7,983 nt of DNA from an uncultured Clostridia bacterium (lineage in GTDB: Bacteria > Bacillota > Clostridia > Christensenellales > Pumilibacteraceae): positions 1 through 7,983 of the forward strand of contig CANPYH010000067.1 of assembly GCA_947588325.1 (NCBI GenBank), given 5' to 3'. A program made the translations under genes and the position numbers. The notes under the pieces are model-generated. The model saw only the letters and a program-made list of their open reading frames with translations, ran no database searches and was not told the DNA's origin. Below are positions 5,846-7,983 of this stretch, one piece after another; the stretch's first letter is position 1; each line of letters starts with the position of its first letter.

Positions 5846-7983
5846 CTATTTGCCCTGCTTGCGCTTGGTAGTATTTACCTTCGGAGCTTCTGCGGTGTCG
5901 TTATAGATATAACCCGCGATTATGTCCGACCGACCTTTGAAGAGCTGTTTGCCCGCTTTGGTGCGGTTGTCTATCACTATATCCTCCGTCGAGAACGCCA
6001 TCATAAAGCCCTCGTCCGACTCGATAACCACCTTATAAGGCTCCTTGACATAGGACGCGAACACGACGGCGTTGTCGCACTCCTTGCCGAGATCCATAAT
6101 CTTTATACCCTTGCACCGTCTGCCCATAACGTCGATATCCGCCGCTATAACCCGCTTGCCGTAGCCGCGCTTGGATATAATCGCGATTTCGCCGTCGAGA
6201 GTGACCTGACCGATAAAGACGCAATAGTCTCCCGGGTCCAGACCGATACCCTTGACGCCCGCCGCAATTCTGCCCTGAAGCGGGATATCGGACATATCGG
6301 CGTTGAGGCTTATGCCGCGCGCAGTCACGAACATGAGCGAGCTGCCCGGTTCTTCGCGCTCGATTGATATTATCTCGTCGCCCTCATTCACCTTGCACAC
6401 CTGGTATGCCGATTTAACGACGTTCAGATCCGCCCAGGACGACTTCTTGATCATGCCGTATTTGGTAAAGAAGAGCAGGTTGCCCTTTTCGGGAGTTTCG
6501 CCGATCTGGGATATGAAGATGGGTTTCTCGCCATTGACCGACTCTTTGACGAGCTTGTTGAACTCGATGCCCGCGTCTCTCCACTTGCCGTCCGTGATAT
6601 CGTCAACGTCGATTTTGTAGCAGTTGCCGAGGTTAGTCATGCAATATATTCTGTGGTCGGTATCCGTCCTGATAATCTTCGGGCAGATCTCCTTTTTGGT
6701 GGAGTTATCCGTGAAGTCGCGGGTAGCAAGCCCGAAACTCTTGTTGGACATTTTCTTGAAGTTGCCGAGAGCGTTAAACGCCACGACCACGTCCTCAACG
6801 GGTTTACCCGCGGACATATCGGTCACGCTGAACTGCTTGACGTCGTCGAGAATATTGGACTGGCGGGGGCGTTTGTACGCCTTTTTAATCTGGTTAAGCT
6901 CGGTCTTTATCGTCTCCATCTGCAATTTCTTGCTGCCGAGTATGGCTTGCAGTTTCTCCACGAGCGCTTTGACCTGCTTAAGCTCCTCTTCCAACTTATA
7001 CACTTCGAGGTGGGTCAGTCTCGCAAGGCGGAGATCGAGTATTGCCTGCGCCTGAATATCCGAGAGGTTGAACCGCTTACGCAAACGCTCCTTCGCGTCC
7101 GTCGTCGAGTTGCTGTTCTTGATAACCCTGACCACCTCGTCGATATTCTTGACGGCGATAACCAGACCTTCGAGTATGTGCATGCGCTTCTTCGCCGCTT
7201 CGAGGTCGAACTTGGTGCGGCGAATGATAACGTCGCGCTGGTAGTCGGTGTAGTATGCGATTATATCGAGCAGTCCCATTTGCTGGGGCTTGCCGTCGGC
7301 TATCGCCACCATGTTTATTCCGTAACTCGTCGAGAGGTTGGTGCCCTTATACAGCATATCGAGAATGGCTTTGACGTCGCCGTCCTTCTTGATCTTGATA
7401 ACGGCGCGCATACCGTTTCTGTCCGATTCGTCCGTTATGTCCTGTATGTAGGTCAGCGGGCCTTTCTTGTCCTCTTTGAGTTTAAGTATGCTCTCGAGCA
7501 GAGAGGACTTGTTGACCTGATATGGTATCTCGTCGATGACAATGAGTTTTTTGTCGTAGTCGTCCGCTTCGATGTGCATTTTGGCGCGAATGGTAATCTT
7601 GCCCTTGCCCGTTTCGTACGCTTTTACAAGCTCCTCGCCGCCGATAATATAGCCGCCCGTCGGGAAGTCGGGACCCTTGATTATCTTCATCATGTCCTTG
7701 AGCTTGATACGCGGGTTGTCTATATAAGCGCAAACGCCGTCTATCGTCTCGCCGAGGTTGTGCGGGGGTATGTTGGTAGCAAGCCCGACGGCTATTCCCG
7801 TCGCTCCGTTGACGAGGAGATTGGGGAACCTGCCCGGGAGCATATCCGGCTCTTTGAGGGTGTCGTCGAAGTTGCAGCTCCACCGCACCGTGTCTTTATC
7901 GAGGTCGCGGAGGAGTTCGAGGGAGAGCGGAGTGAGACGGGCTTCGGTGTATCGCATAGCCGCCGCGCCGTCGCCGTCCACCG
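5846..7983 (-). CDS. gyrA/parC: DNA gyrase / topoisomerase IV subunit A, N-terminus beyond the window
   Basis: DNA cleavage and rejoining subunit of a type IIA topoisomerase. The window holds about 711 codons plus part of one more; the first ~111 residues, including the quinolone-resistance region, lie outside. GTG at 7981 is the internal VDGDGAAAMRYTEARL, not a start. The catalytic tyrosine is in AAMRYTEARL (codon at 7949-7951). Further core motifs: RFPNLLVNGATGIAVGLATNI (51-71 of the visible part), GPDFPTGG (103-110), DEIPYQVNK (150-158) and DESDRNGMR (184-192). The coiled-coil gate carries QAQAILDLRLARLTHLE (310-326). A C-terminal pinwheel of about six blades (395-692) follows, then a basic tail. 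N-terminal motifs resemble GyrA, but the GyrA box (QRRGGKG-like) expected in blade 1 is missing; that segment reads MSNKSFGLAT. This leaves ParC or a divergent GyrA open. Confidence 0.95.
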   Translation of the reverse strand, partial: VDGDGAAAMRYTEARLTPLSLELLRDLDKDTVRWSCNFDDTLKEPDMLPGRFPNLLVNGATGIAVGLATNIPPHNLGETIDGVCAYIDNPRIKLKDMMKIIKGPDFPTGGYIIGGEELVKAYETGKGKITIRAKMHIEADDYDKKLIVIDEIPYQVNKSSLLESILKLKEDKKGPLTYIQDITDESDRNGMRAVIKIKKDGDVKAILDMLYKGTNLSTSYGINMVAIADGKPQQMGLLDIIAYYTDYQRDVIIRRTKFDLEAAKKRMHILEGLVIAVKNIDEVVRVIKNSNSTTDAKERLRKRFNLSDIQAQAILDLRLARLTHLEVYKLEEELKQVKALVEKLQAILGSKKLQMETIKTELNQIKKAYKRPRQSNILDDVKQFSVTDMSAGKPVEDVVVAFNALGNFKKMSNKSFGLATRDFTDNSTKKEICPKIIRTDTDHRIYCMTNLGNCYKIDVDDITDGKWRDAGIEFNKLVKESVNGEKPIFISQIGETPEKGNLLFFTKYGMIKKSSWADLNVVKSAYQVCKVNEGDEIISIEREEPGSSLMFVTARGISLNADMSDIPLQGRIAAGVKGIGLDPGDYCVFIGQVTLDGEIAIISKRGYGKRVIAADIDVMGRRCKGIKIMDLGKECDNAVVFASYVKEPYKVVIESDEGFMMAFSTEDIVIDNRTKAGKQLFKGRSDIIAGYIYNDTAEAPKVNTTKRKQGK

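Noticed and set aside
5519..6367. Plus-strand open frame opposite arsR and the topoisomerase C-terminus
   Set aside because: Antisense to two recognised genes, with no motif support.
7979..7981. GTG as a start codon of the topoisomerase gene
   Set aside because: It encodes the conserved Val of VDGDGAAAMRYTEARL, in the middle of the cleavage domain; the gene continues beyond the window.
1..7983. CRISPR arrays, insertion sequences, phage genes, tRNA or rRNA
   Set aside because: I looked for repeat-spacer patterns, transposase or integrase motifs and RNA gene signatures on both strands and saw none.

Overview
This window looks like chromosomal housekeeping DNA from a moderately GC-rich member of the Bacillota, most likely a Clostridia-like lineage. 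The evidence is gene content rather than a search: a membrane CdaA-type diadenylate cyclase, a Firmicutes-style single-domain aspartokinase with a C-terminal ACT region, a clostridial DUF421/DUF4363 membrane pair, a DUF1015 protein and a Gram-positive-type HolA. I see no insertion sequence, phage gene, CRISPR array, tRNA or rRNA. All eight genes lie on the minus strand, so transcription runs from the high-coordinate end to the low one. Intergenic gaps are short, none above 55 bases, and there is no gene-free stretch of 300 bases.

In transcription order, the window opens inside a type IIA topoisomerase A subunit (gyrA/parC, 5846-7983, N-terminus cut off by the window edge). An ArsR/SmtB-type regulator (5465-5818) follows after 27 bases, behind a strong ribosome binding site. 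Next comes a membrane-protein pair, DUF421 (4729-5421) and DUF4363 (4330-4722), 6 bases apart. The DUF421 start codon sits inside a strong stem-loop followed by a U-tract. This looks like an intrinsic terminator or attenuator between arsR and the pair.

The DNA polymerase III delta subunit holA (3310-4275) has its own likely promoter. It is followed by cdaA (3310 side promoter at 3269-3297; gene 2226-3260), which makes c-di-AMP. A DUF1015 protein (1051-2229) overlaps cdaA by 4 bases (ATGA), and an aspartokinase (1-1014, C-terminus cut off by the window edge) follows. The last three genes look like one operon driven by a near-consensus sigma-A promoter just before cdaA.

The main points of interest are regulatory and contextual. 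Two genes (cdaA and holA) have good promoters whose -10 boxes end only 8 and 6 bases before the start codon, with no usable Shine-Dalgarno, which predicts leaderless mRNAs. cdaA is not followed by cdaR/glmM but by DUF1015 and an aspartokinase, which hints at a link between c-di-AMP and aspartate-family amino acid metabolism. CdaA also has an extra N-terminal membrane segment. No wholly novel multi-gene system is evident.
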